From NCBI RefSeq assembly GCF_000732635.1, contig NZ_JPMD01000017.1:62001-126000 (forward strand): a stretch of 64,000 nucleotides of DNA. The letters run 5' to 3'. Each line of letters starts with the position of its first letter. Position 1 is the stretch's first letter. Shown here piece by piece: positions 25,343-35,259 of the stretch. The notes under the pieces were generated by a model. It searched no databases. It worked only from the letters and a program-made list of their open reading frames with translations, and was not told the origin of the DNA. This stretch comes from Clostridium sulfidigenes. GTDB lineage: Bacteria; Bacillota; Clostridia; Clostridiales; Clostridiaceae. The position numbers and the translations under genes were made by a program.

Positions 25343-26863
25343 TTATCTTTTTACTAATGGAAAAGCAATTACGTCTCTTATGGATGATGAGTTTGTTAAA
25401 AACATCATCATTCTATCTATTCCTATTCCAAGACCTCCTGCTGGTGGCATAGCTACATCTATGGCTACTGCAAATTCTTCATCCATTGGACTGGCAGTTT
25501 CAAGTCCTGCTCTTAATTTTGCTGCTTGCTCATGAAGTAAAATTCTTTGTCTTAACGGATTATTAAGTTCTGAATATGCATTTCCAAGTTCTACTCCAAA
25601 GGCATAAGGTTCAAACCTTTCTATTAACTCTGGATTTTCTCTATGAACTTTACATAGTGGAGACGAATCTAATGGAAAATCTATTACAAAGGTTGGCTCT
25701 ATTAATTTATCCTCGCAATAGGCCTCAAATAGTGTAAGTATTAAGTCTCCTTTATTTGCTTTTTCAATATTAAACCCTTCCCTTTGCTCCTCTTCTAATA
25801 ATCCTTTTTCTATAATTAGAGGTACTATTTCTTCCTTAGTTAACCTTTCCACATCTATTCCTGTATCTTTATGAACTAGATTGCACATAGTTTCTCTCTT
25901 CCAAGGAGCTTTAAAGTCAATTTCAACACCGTCATATACAGCTTTAGTTGTTCCTTTGATTTTAGTAAATACGTGCTCATATAAATCTTCCATAATTCTC
26001 ATCATATCATTATAGTCAGCATAAGCCATGTAACATTCAAACAATGTAAATTCTGGATAGTGAGTTCTATCTATTCCTTCATTTCTAAAGGAACGTCCCA
26101 TACTAAAAACCCTATCAATGCCTCCAACCATCAATCTTTTTAAGTATAACTCTGGAGATACATTCATAAATACTTCACAGTCTAATGCATTTACATTAGT
26201 TATAAATGGTTTAGCTTCTCCTCCACCATATTTTGTATCTAAAATAGGGGTTTCCATTTCCATAAACCCTTTAGAATTCATAAACTCTCTTATGGCATAC
26301 ATAGCCTTAGCTCTATTTACAAATCTATCTCTTACATCTTCATTCATTATCATATCTAGGGATCTATGTCTTTGTCTTAAATCCATATCTTGAATTCCGT
26401 GATATTTTTCTGGAAGAGGTCTTATAGATTTTGAAAGCACGGTAACATTTAGAGCTTTAATAGTTATTTCCTCTGTTTTTGTTTTAAATGCGAATCCTTC
26501 TATACCAATTATGTCTCCTACATCAAGAAGTTTAATAACTCCATAGGCATCTTCACCAAGATCATTTTTACTTATATACACTTGAATATTTCCATTCTGA
26601 TCCCTTAAATTTAAAAATGTTACTTTACCCATTCTTCTTAAAAGCATTATTCTTCCTGATAAAATAAATCTCTCTTCACTATCTATTTTATCAAAGTTTT
26701 TTGTTATATAGGTTGAAGTAGTATTTGGCTCAAAAGTATAGGGATAAGGATTGATTCCTCTGCTTAAAAGTTCATTTAATTTTTTTATTCTCTCTACGTT
26801 AAATTCATTGGCATCTTGCATTATTTCTTGTAAGTTATTTAATTCTACATAATCATTGTACAT
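25343..26863 (-). CDS. lysS: Lysine--tRNA ligase, class II
   Basis: This enzyme of about 506 residues has an N-terminal OB-fold (about 55-145) and a class II catalytic core with motif 2 (FRNEGIDRTHYPEFTLFE) and motif 3 (GGLGIGIDRMMMFLTNS). It charges tRNA-Lys. The ATG at 26863 is chosen because AGGTGG lies 11 nt upstream; a longer GTG start falls inside that site. It stands alone behind a T-box leader, away from the greA/dus neighbourhood common for lysS, so it may be a second, inducible copy (inference). Confidence 0.95.
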   Translation of the reverse strand: MYNDYVELNNLQEIMQDANEFNVERIKKLNELLSRGINPYPYTFEPNTTSTYITKNFDKIDSEERFILSGRIMLLRRMGKVTFLNLRDQNGNIQVYISKNDLGEDAYGVIKLLDVGDIIGIEGFAFKTKTEEITIKALNVTVLSKSIRPLPEKYHGIQDMDLRQRHRSLDMIMNEDVRDRFVNRAKAMYAIREFMNSKGFMEMETPILDTKYGGGEAKPFITNVNALDCEVFMNVSPELYLKRLMVGGIDRVFSMGRSFRNEGIDRTHYPEFTLFECYMAYADYNDMMRIMEDLYEHVFTKIKGTTKAVYDGVEIDFKAPWKRETMCNLVHKDTGIDVERLTKEEIVPLIIEKGLLEEEQREGFNIEKANKGDLILTLFEAYCEDKLIEPTFVIDFPLDSSPLCKVHRENPELIERFEPYAFGVELGNAYSELNNPLRQRILLHEQAAKLRAGLETASPMDEEFAVAIDVAMPPAGGLGIGIDRMMMFLTNSSSIRDVIAFPLVKR

Positions 26864-26991
26864 ATATAATAGTACCACCTTTCAATTTTGCTTTTTAATT
26901 TCTCATAACTTTTATGAAGCTAAATAACACCTCATTATAGTATTTTCTAGTAGACTCAGTTACGTTACTTTCGTCCATTATTATATTTTTG

Positions 26992-27330
26992 CAAAATAAA
27001 AACTCTCACCTCCAAGACAATAGTCTTGGGGACGAGAGTTTGGTAAGTTCAACTTCGTGGTACCACCCCAGTTTATTAATATGTCACCATATTAACCTTT
27101 TCAAGTACGGCTTTACAATAAAATATATTAAGCTTATACCCTAGCTCTATAACGGGAGCACCCGTTACACCATCTCTCTTCCTAAAGGAAACTTCTTTCT
27201 TTTTTAAGAAGCAACCTCACTTTAAGATAAACTTTAGTGAAGTAAAGATCCTGTGTACAACTCCGAGGCTTTTTTCACCAAACTGTTTTTTGCTTTCTCT
27301 CACCATCTAAAGCTCTCTGTAAAAAAATTG
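26992..27330 (-). ncRNA. T-box riboswitch leader of lysS, with terminator
   Basis: The minus strand carries the T-box core GGGTGGTACCACG (27056-27069), an antiterminator/terminator pair with a long stem (AAACTCTC, CCAAGAC and complements, 26994-27042) followed by a T-run, and an upstream Stem I. The specifier region reads GGTGAAAAAAGCC (about 27267-27279), giving an AAA lysine codon at about 27271-27273, in agreement with the lysS gene below. Uncharged tRNA-Lys would favour read-through into lysS. Stem I boundaries are approximate. Confidence 0.92.
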
Positions 27331-27368
27331 AGTTTAATTACTCTTCTCTTCATAGTTTTATTGAGTAT

Positions 27369-27397
27369 ATTTTAATATACTCAATATATAATGTCAA
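27369..27397 (-). promoter_or_regulatory. Promoter of the T-box/lysS transcript
   Basis: TTGACA (27392-27397) and TAAAAT (27369-27374) are spaced by exactly 17 nt. An 11-bp inverted repeat (TTGAGTATATT with AATATACTCAA) covers the -10 and start region. This is a strong consensus promoter. Confidence 0.65.
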
Positions 27398-27616
27398 GAA
27401 TTTTCAAAAAAACTTATATTATCAATCGAGTAGGAGATAGATATTTATTATTTAGCATTCTTGCTAAAATAGGATTGTTGGAAATTCTTCAATGCCTAAG
27501 ATCTTAAGATTATCATATTTAGTCTTAATTTTCTTCCATTGTTACCAATAGCATAGGCGTAGCCTTCGTCTTAGCCGTTCATCTAAATAAATAATTCTAA
27601 ATTTATGTACAGAGGA

Positions 27617-27644
27617 AAACCCTCGATATTTCTATCGAGGGTTT
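27617..27644 (-). terminator. Terminator after the flavodiiron gene
   Basis: A perfect 12-bp stem (AAACCCTCGATA with TATCGAGGGTTT) lies about 85 nt beyond the fprA stop. On the minus strand it runs into TTTTCC, a modest U-tract. The rest of 27398-27616 contains no supported gene. Confidence 0.7.
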
Positions 27645-27727
27645 CATGGTGAAGGTGATAATTACAATTTAAGTAACGTCATAATTTGTTTTAGGTAAAC
27701 ATCCCTTAAACAACATGTTTATTATAA

Positions 27728-28927
27728 CTATTTCATTGATTCTATAACACCTTCAACAATTGTATCCATATCTGTAACATTTCCTTCATTCATAGAAGAT
27801 ACAAGTGTAACTTTATCTTCTAGAACTGTCATTTCTCTCATTTCCTCTAGGAACTCACTCATCAAACTTCCAGACTTACATGCCCATGAGCCATTTTCAA
27901 TTATTGCAAAAGTTCTCTTTTGAAGGTTAAGAGCCTTCATATCCATAAGATAATTATGCATAGGTGGGTAAATACCAAGGTTATAGGTTACAGAAGCTAA
28001 AACTACGTGGCTAACTCTAAAGGTTTCTGAAATCAGTTCAGATACATGAGTGCTTGAAACGTCATACATAACTACATTTTTCATTCCCTTTTCTACAAAT
28101 TTAGTAGCTAAGGCAGTAGCTGCAGCTTCGGTATTACCATACATTGAAGCATAAACTATCATTACTGCTTTTTCTTCTGGTTCATATCTACTCCATTTAT
28201 CATACTTATCAATAAAATATCCAAGATCTGTGCGCCAAACTGGACCATGTAGTGGGCAAATCATTTTAATATCTAATCCACTTGCCTTTTTTAACAATTC
28301 TTGAACATGTGGTCCATACTTTCCAACAATATTTGTATAATATCTTCTAGCGTCATCAATCCAATCACGGTCAAAGTCAACCTCATCATTAAATAGCTTA
28401 CCATCTAATGCTCCAAAAGATCCAAAGGCATCAGCTGAAAAAAGAACACCGTTTGTAGTATCAAATGTAACCATAGCTTCTGGCCAATGTACCATTGGTG
28501 CAGCTACAAATGTTACCTCATGCTTTCCAAAAGATTTTATGTCTCCTTCTACAACTTCCTCCATTCTACCATCAATTTCGAATCCAAATTGTCTCATTAG
28601 GAGAAAAGATTTCTCAGTACTTATAATCTTAACATCAGGATAACGCAATATTATTTCTTCAATAGCAGCTCCATGATCAGGCTCCATATGATTTATTACT
28701 AAATAATCTAATGGCCTACCATTTAAAACAGCTTGTATATTTTCTAAAAACTGTCTACAAATTGACCAATCTACAGTATCAAATAGCACAGTTTTTTTAT
28801 CTAATAATAAATATGAATTATATGAAACCCCTCTTGGAATTGGATGAATATTTTCAAAAAGAGCTAGACGTCTGTCATTTCCTCCTACCCAATAAAGGTC
28901 TTCAGTTATCTTTCTAACACAAAACAT
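27728..28927 (-). CDS. fprA: FprA-type flavodiiron protein (flavoprotein A)
   Basis: This 399-residue protein has an N-terminal metallo-beta-lactamase-like diiron domain with ligands NHMEPDH, PMVHWPEAM, SADAFGSFG and CPLHGPVWR, followed by a flavodoxin domain (VMIVYASMYGNTEAAATALA, about 258-277). Flavodiiron proteins reduce O2 to water or NO to N2O using electrons from rubredoxin. It follows by 49 bp the acyl-CoA dehydrogenase fusion that ends in a rubredoxin domain, so a direct electron donor is encoded in the same operon. The start has GGAGGAG. Confidence 0.95.
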   Translation of the reverse strand: MFCVRKITEDLYWVGGNDRRLALFENIHPIPRGVSYNSYLLLDKKTVLFDTVDWSICRQFLENIQAVLNGRPLDYLVINHMEPDHGAAIEEIILRYPDVKIISTEKSFLLMRQFGFEIDGRMEEVVEGDIKSFGKHEVTFVAAPMVHWPEAMVTFDTTNGVLFSADAFGSFGALDGKLFNDEVDFDRDWIDDARRYYTNIVGKYGPHVQELLKKASGLDIKMICPLHGPVWRTDLGYFIDKYDKWSRYEPEEKAVMIVYASMYGNTEAAATALATKFVEKGMKNVVMYDVSSTHVSELISETFRVSHVVLASVTYNLGIYPPMHNYLMDMKALNLQKRTFAIIENGSWACKSGSLMSEFLEEMREMTVLEDKVTLVSSMNEGNVTDMDTIVEGVIESMK

Positions 28928-28976
28928 AAATTACTCCTCCTTTTTTACTGTAAAACTTAAAATTTCTGCTATAAAA

Positions 28977-30884
28977 TTAGACCTCTATAAAACTATCTTT
29001 TTCTTCACCGCAATCTGGACAAATCCATTCTTCAGGAAGAGCTTCAAATAGAGTTTCTGGCGATATGTCATTTTCTATATCTCCTATAGCTGGATCATAT
29101 TCATAGCCACATCCATTACAAACATATCTCTTCCAACTAGGAACAACCTTTTTAGGAACATACTTTTTCATTTTCTTCATAGGAGGTGCTTCCTTTTTTG
29201 GTTCTCCGTTATCTAAAGCATCTGTTAATAATGGCATTATCTCTAGTAAGTCTCCAACAATACCATAGTCTGCATTCTTAAATATTGGAGCATTAGGATT
29301 ATTATTAATAGCAACTATGGTAGTAGCATCCTTTATACCCTTTAAGTGTTGACCAGCACCTGATATACCACATGCTATGTAGAGATTTCCATTAAATTTT
29401 TGACCTGACATTCCAACATAACGATTTAGCGGTAAGTATTTTAAGGTTTCAGCTACAGGACGAGATGATCCAATTGCTGCACCAACTTGAATAGCTAAAG
29501 CTTTAGCAAGTTCCATATTTTTTTCTTCTCCGATTCCCTTACCTACACTTACAACACGCTCTGCCTTAGATATTGGAGTATTTATATCAATACCAACAGT
29601 AAAATCATAGCCATCTGCTTTTAATGCTTCTATAAGCTTAGCAACTCTTTCCTCTGCTGTTCCATCTTTCATAATCATTTTCTTACGAGCACCAGTGACT
29701 CCACCAGCTGAACCTTTTTTAGCTCTATCCTCATTTTTAGGCATTTTTCCAATTATATGAGATGCAATTACCATTCTTTGAATCTCATTTGTTCCTTCAT
29801 AAATAGTACAAATTTTAGCATCACGATATGCTCTTTCTACATCCATTCCTTTAAGGTAACCAGTTCCTCCAAAGATTTGTAATGCATCATTTACAACTTC
29901 TAAGCATATATCAGACGCATATTGTTTAGCCATAGCAGCTTCCATAGAATAAGGCTCATGATTTTCCTTAAGTTCAGCAGCACTATATACTAGAAACCTA
30001 GCTGCCCTTAACTTAGTTGCCATATCAGCTAATTTAAATGAAATTACCTGTTGTTGGCATATAGGCTTTCCAAATTGTATTCTTTCTTTCGAATATTCTA
30101 AAGCATTTTCATAAGCTCCTTGAGCTATACCTAAAGCTTGAGCTGCAATACCTATACGACCACCATCTAATGTTCCCATAGCTATTTTAAAGCCTTGTCC
30201 TTCTTCACCTAATAAGTTTTCTTTAGGTACTTTAACATTATTAAATACTAATTCAGCAGTTGCAGAAGAGCGAATTCCCATCTTATCGTAATGATCACCA
30301 AATGTAAATCCTTTCCACCCTTTTTCAACTATAAAGGCACTTATACCTTTGACTCCTATATCTGGAGTAGTTACAGCAAATACAACATAAGTATCTGCCT
30401 TATCTGCATTAGTTATAAAAATCTTTCCACCATTTAAGATATAATAATCTCCTTCTAGTTCAGCAGTCGTTTCAGTTCCACCAGCATCACTACCAGCATT
30501 TGGCTCAGTTAAACCGAATGCACCGATCTTTTCACCCTTTGCTAGAGGAATCATATATTTTTGCTTTTGTTCTTCAGTTCCATATGCAAAAATTGGATAT
30601 GTTCCTAAAGAAACATGAGCTGATAAAATTACACCTGTACCACCATCTACTCTAGAAAGTTCTTCAACGGCAATGGCATAACTAAGTATATCTAGACCTA
30701 ACCCACCATATTTTTTAAGATACGGAGTACCTAATACCCCCATTTTACCTAACTTTTCTATAGCCTCAGTTGGAAACTTACTTTCTTGATCCAACATAAA
30801 TGCTTGTGGCTTTACCTCTGTCTCTGCAAATTCTCTGATTTTTGCACGAAAAGCTTCGTGTTTTTCTGTAGTCTTAAAAAACAT
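28977..30884 (-). CDS. Acyl-CoA dehydrogenase / EtfA C-terminal-like / rubredoxin three-domain fusion
   Basis: Residues 1-380 are a complete acyl-CoA dehydrogenase with [21 protein letters not shown] and the catalytic glutamate loop [13 protein letters not shown]. Residues about 400-560 match the FAD-binding C-terminal half of ETF alpha ([55 protein letters not shown]). Residues 583-635 are a rubredoxin with Cys589, Cys592, Cys622 and Cys625. No ETF beta or N-terminal ETF alpha is present. Electrons from acyl-CoA oxidation could pass through FAD to the rubredoxin and on to FprA next door. Substrate chain length is not deducible. The ribosome site is AAAGGAGG. Confidence 0.92.
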   Translation of the reverse strand: MFFKTTEKHEAFRAKIREFAETEVKPQAFMLDQESKFPTEAIEKLGKMGVLGTPYLKKYGGLGLDILSYAIAVEELSRVDGGTGVILSAHVSLGTYPIFAYGTEEQKQKYMIPLAKGEKIGAFGLTEPNAGSDAGGTETTAELEGDYYILNGGKIFITNADKADTYVVFAVTTPDIGVKGISAFIVEKGWKGFTFGDHYDKMGIRSSATAELVFNNVKVPKENLLGEEGQGFKIAMGTLDGGRIGIAAQALGIAQGAYENALEYSKERIQFGKPICQQQVISFKLADMATKLRAARFLVYSAAELKENHEPYSMEAAMAKQYASDICLEVVNDALQIFGGTGYLKGMDVERAYRDAKICTIYEGTNEIQRMVIASHIIGKMPKNEDRAKKGSAGGVTGARKKMIMKDGTAEERVAKLIEALKADGYDFTVGIDINTPISKAERVVSVGKGIGEEKNMELAKALAIQVGAAIGSSRPVAETLKYLPLNRYVGMSGQKFNGNLYIACGISGAGQHLKGIKDATTIVAINNNPNAPIFKNADYGIVGDLLEIMPLLTDALDNGEPKKEAPPMKKMKKYVPKKVVPSWKRYVCNGCGYEYDPAIGDIENDISPETLFEALPEEWICPDCGEEKDSFIEV

Positions 30885-31064
30885 AAATTTACCTCCTTTA
30901 ATTTAGTGTTTTATTTTAATTTTTACAAATTTTATTAATAGAACTTATAAAAATTTATAATCTTTAATTTAGAAAGTACAATATACTTACAATACAAGTT
31001 GAAACTAAAATTGTTTATATAACTTCCTAATAATTAAATTAATTATATAGTTTTTTTTATTTCT

Positions 31065-31079
31065 TAATAATAATTATTA
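31065..31079. promoter_or_regulatory. Fur/PerR-like 7-1-7 palindrome upstream of the acyl-CoA dehydrogenase-fprA operon
   Basis: TAATAAT-A-ATTATTA is a perfect 7-1-7 dyad differing from the PerR consensus TTATAAT-N-ATTATAA at two paired positions. It lies about 180 nt upstream of an operon plausibly used in oxygen defence. In DNA this AT-rich, chance matches are frequent, so support is weak. Confidence 0.25.
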
Positions 31080-31219
31080 TAAAACTTATAATTTCTATTG
31101 TCAAATTTTTATGTAAACTTATTATAGTATCCTTAATTAATATTATTTTCTATTACATGAAAATACATCCAAAATATCCTATTATTCAGCCTTTTTTAAA
31201 AATATTCATGACTATTTTG

Positions 31220-31570
31220 ATACTATGATCTCTGCTGGCTTCTGACAGTTCAGCCATAATTGTTACTTCTAAATACATATCCATAACGTATCTATCAGCT
31301 CTCCACAGGTAAGACCGTAATCTTTTACTCCATATATCTGCTACATTTACACTGTCTGTTTCGAATAGTTTCGGGCTTTGGTTTGTATAGCAACCTTACC
31401 CACAGACATATGCCTTATATGTAGTTTCTGTTCGTCAGACCAGAGTTTCGCCGCCGACTTTCTTCAGGTTCCACGTCACCATGGACACCCTTGTCTTAAG
31501 CTATGCACTTGGCACTATCAACCCATGCTAAGGACTTTCACCTATTAGATTACGCCCATACTGGGCACAC
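31220..31570 (-). mobile_element. Group IIC intron remnant (5' RNA domains, no maturase ORF)
   Basis: Read on the minus strand from 31570, the sequence starts GTGTGCCCAG and continues with GGTGAAAGTCC, CAAGGGTGTCC, a GACGTGGAACCTGAAG segment and TCAGAAGCCAGCAGAG near 31237. This is the domain I-III order I recall from the Oceanobacillus iheyensis group IIC intron. It begins directly after the dnaE terminator hairpin and T-tract, the usual target of group IIC introns. The reverse transcriptase ORF and domains V-VI are absent below 31220, so the element is truncated and immobile. The GC content is above that of its surroundings. Confidence 0.85.
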
Positions 31571-31603
31571 TATAAAAAGCACCAAGATAATTTCTTGGTG
31601 CTT
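31571..31603 (-). terminator. Rho-independent terminator of dnaE
   Basis: A 10-bp stem (AAGCACCAAG with CTTGGTGCTT) is followed on the minus strand by TTTTTATA, which directly abuts the 5' end of the group IIC intron remnant. Confidence 0.92.
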
Positions 31604-31634
31604 GAATTAATTTATTTCATTATGATAGTGGACT

Positions 31635-34600
31635 TTACTCTTCTAAAACTTTAACATTATCATCTCCAAAAATTCCTCTTAATCTAGATGTAGTTTCATA
31701 ATCATTATTAAGCCAACTATTTTTATTTATAAGATATTTTTTCTTCGTATTAGCAGCAAATAAGTAAGTTGGTGCTGAACCAAATTCCCCAATAAAATTG
31801 TCTCTTATAAGCTTCATTGCACTATTTAGCTTGCTATCATCTTCAACCCTTATATATATCTTATCTGTACTGGCTTTAACTAATGGTGATATTTTTTCAC
31901 ATAATATTTTAGGTTGTTCTTCTTCTTCCAAGGCTATACGTCCTTCCACAGTGACTATTTCATCTTCCTCAACAAATTCTCTACAAGCTGAAAATGTCTT
32001 TGGAAATATGACCAGTTCTATGGTTCCAAATAAATCCTCTAAGGTCGCAAAGGCCATAGCCTGATTATTTCTTGTAATTTTTTTAGAAACTGATGTTAAA
32101 AGTCCCCCTAAAATTACTTTTTGTTTATCCTTTACCTTTGAAACTCTCTCGCTAATAAGACCTTCTACACCTGTACTTCCATCTTCTAAAGTATCTGCTA
32201 AAACTAAGTCTGATATCTTATGAGTGGTTACATGTTTTAAAGTCTTCTCATAATCATCTAGTGGATGGCCTGATAAATATATTCCTGTCATTTCTTTTTC
32301 CATAGCTAATAAATACTTTTTATTAAATTCTTGAATTTCTGGATAAACTATCTTAAAGGCACTATCTTCATCCTCAGCTCCTTGAAATAGACTTATTTGT
32401 CCTGGGACATTTCTCTTTCTTTCATTGTTTATTCCATCTAAAATTTTCTCAAATACAGCTATTAATTTAGATCTGTATATTCCTAAACTATCAAAAGCTC
32501 CAACTTTTATAAGACTCTCTACAGCTCTCTTATTTACTGCTCCAGAATCAATCTTGTTACAAAAATCGCTAAAGCTCTTAAATTTCCCTTTTTCCTTACG
32601 TCTTTCCACTATTGATTCTATAACATTTACTCCAACATTTTTTATAGCTGAAAGACCAAATCTTATAGTGTTACCTTGTACTGTAAACTTACTAAAGCTT
32701 TCATTTATGTCTGGTGGAAGTACCTTTATTCCTATTTCTTCTGCAAACCTAATGTAGTATGCTACCTTTTCATTGTTTCCCATTATACTATTAAGCATGG
32801 CAGCTATAAATTCTGCTGGGTAATAATACATTAAATATGCTGTTTGATATCCAACTACTGCATAAGCTGCAGCGTGACTCTTATTAAAAGCATAGGATGC
32901 AAAATCCATCATCTGATCAAATATCTTATTAGCTGCTTCTTCTGTAATTCCATTTCGAATACATCCAGGTACTACAATCTTTCCCTCTTCATCTACTATT
33001 CCATGAACAAAGTTTTTTCTCTCTTCTTCCATGACCTTATGTTTCTTCTTCGACATGGCACGTCTCACAAGGTCACTTCTTCCAAGGGAATACCCTCCAA
33101 GATCTCTAACTATTTGCATTACTTGTTCCTGATACACCATTACCCCATATGTCACATCTAGTATTCCTTCTAATTGTGGAGTTACATATTGAACTTTGTC
33201 TGGATTTCTTTTTCCTTCAATGTATTTTGGAATTTCTGCCATTGGACCTGGTCTATAAAGACTTATTCCTGCTATGATATCCTCAAAGCAGTCTGGTTTT
33301 AGATCTCTCATGAAGGAAGTCATTCCTGCAGATTCTAACTGGAATACACCTACTGTTTTTCCTTCTCCAATCATCTGATAAACCTTTGAATCTCCAAAGT
33401 CTATATGATCTATATCTATTTTTACACCTTGATTTTCCCATATATTCTTAATAGCTTCATCCATTACTGTAAGAGTTCTTAATCCTAAGAAATCCATCTT
33501 CAAAAGTCCTAATTCTTCTAATGTACCCATGGTAAACTGAGTTACTATCATACCTTCATTCTTTTGTAATGGAACATATTCTACTAAAGGATGGGATGCT
33601 ATAACTACTCCAGCAGCATGGGTAGATGAGTGTCTTGGTAACCCTTCTAAATCTCTAGCTACATCTATAAGTTCACGTACTCTCTCATCTACATCATAAA
33701 GTTCTTGTAGCTCACTATTCATCTCCAATGATTTGTCTATAGTTATATTTAATACTGAAGGGATCATCTTTGCAATTTTATCTACCTCAGCATAGGAGTA
33801 ATTCATTGCTCTTCCTACATCCCTGATGCATGCCCTTGGTGCCATGGTTCCAAAGGTAATTATCTGTGATACATTATTTTCTCCATACTTATCAACTACA
33901 TAATCAATTACCCTTTGACGCCCTTCATAGCAAAAGTCTGAGTCAATATCAGGCATACTTACCCTTTCTGGATTAAGAAATCTCTCAAAAAGTAAAGCAT
34001 ACTTTATTGGATCTATTTTGGTTATTCCTAAGGTATATGCAACTATAGCTCCTGCTGCTGAACCTCTTCCCGGTCCTGTAGGAATTCCATTTTCATTAGC
34101 ATATTTTATAAAATCCCAAACAATTAGAAAATAATCAACATATCCCATTTTCTTGATTATTCCTAACTCATAATCTAATCTATCGCACAGAAGTTTTCCT
34201 TCTTCATTTTCTTCTCTTATTTTATTTACTTTTTCTTCATCCAATACTCCATTTAAAGCTGAGAATACTTCATATCTTTCAATAAGTCCCTTATAGCAAT
34301 TTTCCCTAAGATATTCAAATGGATCTACCCCCTCAGGCAAAGGGAACTTAGGTAACTTAGATTCATGAAATTTATAATGGAAATCACACTTTTCTGCTAT
34401 CTTTAGCGTGTTTTCCATAGCCTCTGGTATATAAGAAAAAGTCTCATACATTTCTTCAGGTGACTTAAGATAAAATTGATTTGAAGGATATCTCATCCTA
34501 GTTTTATCTTCTACGGTTTTACCTGTTTGAATACAAAGTAATACATCGTGTGATTTACTATCTTCTTCATTTATATAGTGAGTATCATTAGTACATACTA

Positions 34601-35198
34601 ATGGAATATCACATTCCTTAGACAACTCTAATAACATTTCATTCACTTGTAACTGCTGGGAAATTCCATGGTATTGTAATTCTAAATAAAAATCATCTTT
34701 AAATATTTCCTTATATTTTAAAGCAACTTCCTTGGCCTTTTCTTTATTATCTCTAAGTAAATTTTTTTGAACCTCACCACCTAAGCAAGCACTAGTAGCA
34801 ATTAATCCTTCACAATTTTCCTTTAAAAATTCATAGTCTACTCTTGGTTTATAATAAAATCCCTCTATAGAAGCAGTAGATACTATTTTCATTAGATTTT
34901 CATAACCTACCTGATTTTTAACTAACAAAACTAAGTGATAGGTATCATTGTCTTTTTGAGGTTCTTTAATGTACATTGATTTTCCTGCCACATATATTTC
35001 ACATCCAATTATGGGTTTTATCCCATTTTCTATAGCTTCTTTATAAAAATCTACTGCACCGTACATAGTTCCATGATCAGTAATAGCAATAGCTTTCATA
35101 CCTAATTCCTTAGTTCTTTTAATAAGTTTAGATATTTTCCCTGAACCATCTAAGAGACTATACTCTGTATGCACATGCAGATGTACAAAATCCTTCAT
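31635..35198 (-). CDS. dnaE: DNA polymerase III subunit alpha (DnaE)
   Basis: The 1187-residue protein has an N-terminal PHP domain (FVHLHVHTEYSLLDGSGKISKL, residues 4-25), the polymerase III alpha palm with the acidic motif MPDIDSDFCYEGRQRVIDYV, a tandem helix-hairpin-helix region (about 800-870) and an OB-fold near the C-terminus (VILGGLLTSVSKKITRNNQAMAFATLEDLFG). It is the DnaE-type replicative subunit that Firmicutes carry beside PolC. The start has GGGGGTG upstream. Confidence 0.97.
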   Translation of the reverse strand: MKDFVHLHVHTEYSLLDGSGKISKLIKRTKELGMKAIAITDHGTMYGAVDFYKEAIENGIKPIIGCEIYVAGKSMYIKEPQKDNDTYHLVLLVKNQVGYENLMKIVSTASIEGFYYKPRVDYEFLKENCEGLIATSACLGGEVQKNLLRDNKEKAKEVALKYKEIFKDDFYLELQYHGISQQLQVNEMLLELSKECDIPLVCTNDTHYINEEDSKSHDVLLCIQTGKTVEDKTRMRYPSNQFYLKSPEEMYETFSYIPEAMENTLKIAEKCDFHYKFHESKLPKFPLPEGVDPFEYLRENCYKGLIERYEVFSALNGVLDEEKVNKIREENEEGKLLCDRLDYELGIIKKMGYVDYFLIVWDFIKYANENGIPTGPGRGSAAGAIVAYTLGITKIDPIKYALLFERFLNPERVSMPDIDSDFCYEGRQRVIDYVVDKYGENNVSQIITFGTMAPRACIRDVGRAMNYSYAEVDKIAKMIPSVLNITIDKSLEMNSELQELYDVDERVRELIDVARDLEGLPRHSSTHAAGVVIASHPLVEYVPLQKNEGMIVTQFTMGTLEELGLLKMDFLGLRTLTVMDEAIKNIWENQGVKIDIDHIDFGDSKVYQMIGEGKTVGVFQLESAGMTSFMRDLKPDCFEDIIAGISLYRPGPMAEIPKYIEGKRNPDKVQYVTPQLEGILDVTYGVMVYQEQVMQIVRDLGGYSLGRSDLVRRAMSKKKHKVMEEERKNFVHGIVDEEGKIVVPGCIRNGITEEAANKIFDQMMDFASYAFNKSHAAAYAVVGYQTAYLMYYYPAEFIAAMLNSIMGNNEKVAYYIRFAEEIGIKVLPPDINESFSKFTVQGNTIRFGLSAIKNVGVNVIESIVERRKEKGKFKSFSDFCNKIDSGAVNKRAVESLIKVGAFDSLGIYRSKLIAVFEKILDGINNERKRNVPGQISLFQGAEDEDSAFKIVYPEIQEFNKKYLLAMEKEMTGIYLSGHPLDDYEKTLKHVTTHKISDLVLADTLEDGSTGVEGLISERVSKVKDKQKVILGGLLTSVSKKITRNNQAMAFATLEDLFGTIELVIFPKTFSACREFVEEDEIVTVEGRIALEEEEQPKILCEKISPLVKASTDKIYIRVEDDSKLNSAMKLIRDNFIGEFGSAPTYLFAANTKKKYLINKNSWLNNDYETTSRLRGIFGDDNVKVLEE

Positions 35199-35259
35199 AT
35201 TTTCACCCCCTGCATCCTTGGTAACAAAACTAATTTCTTTTAAAATACTTATTTTTATA

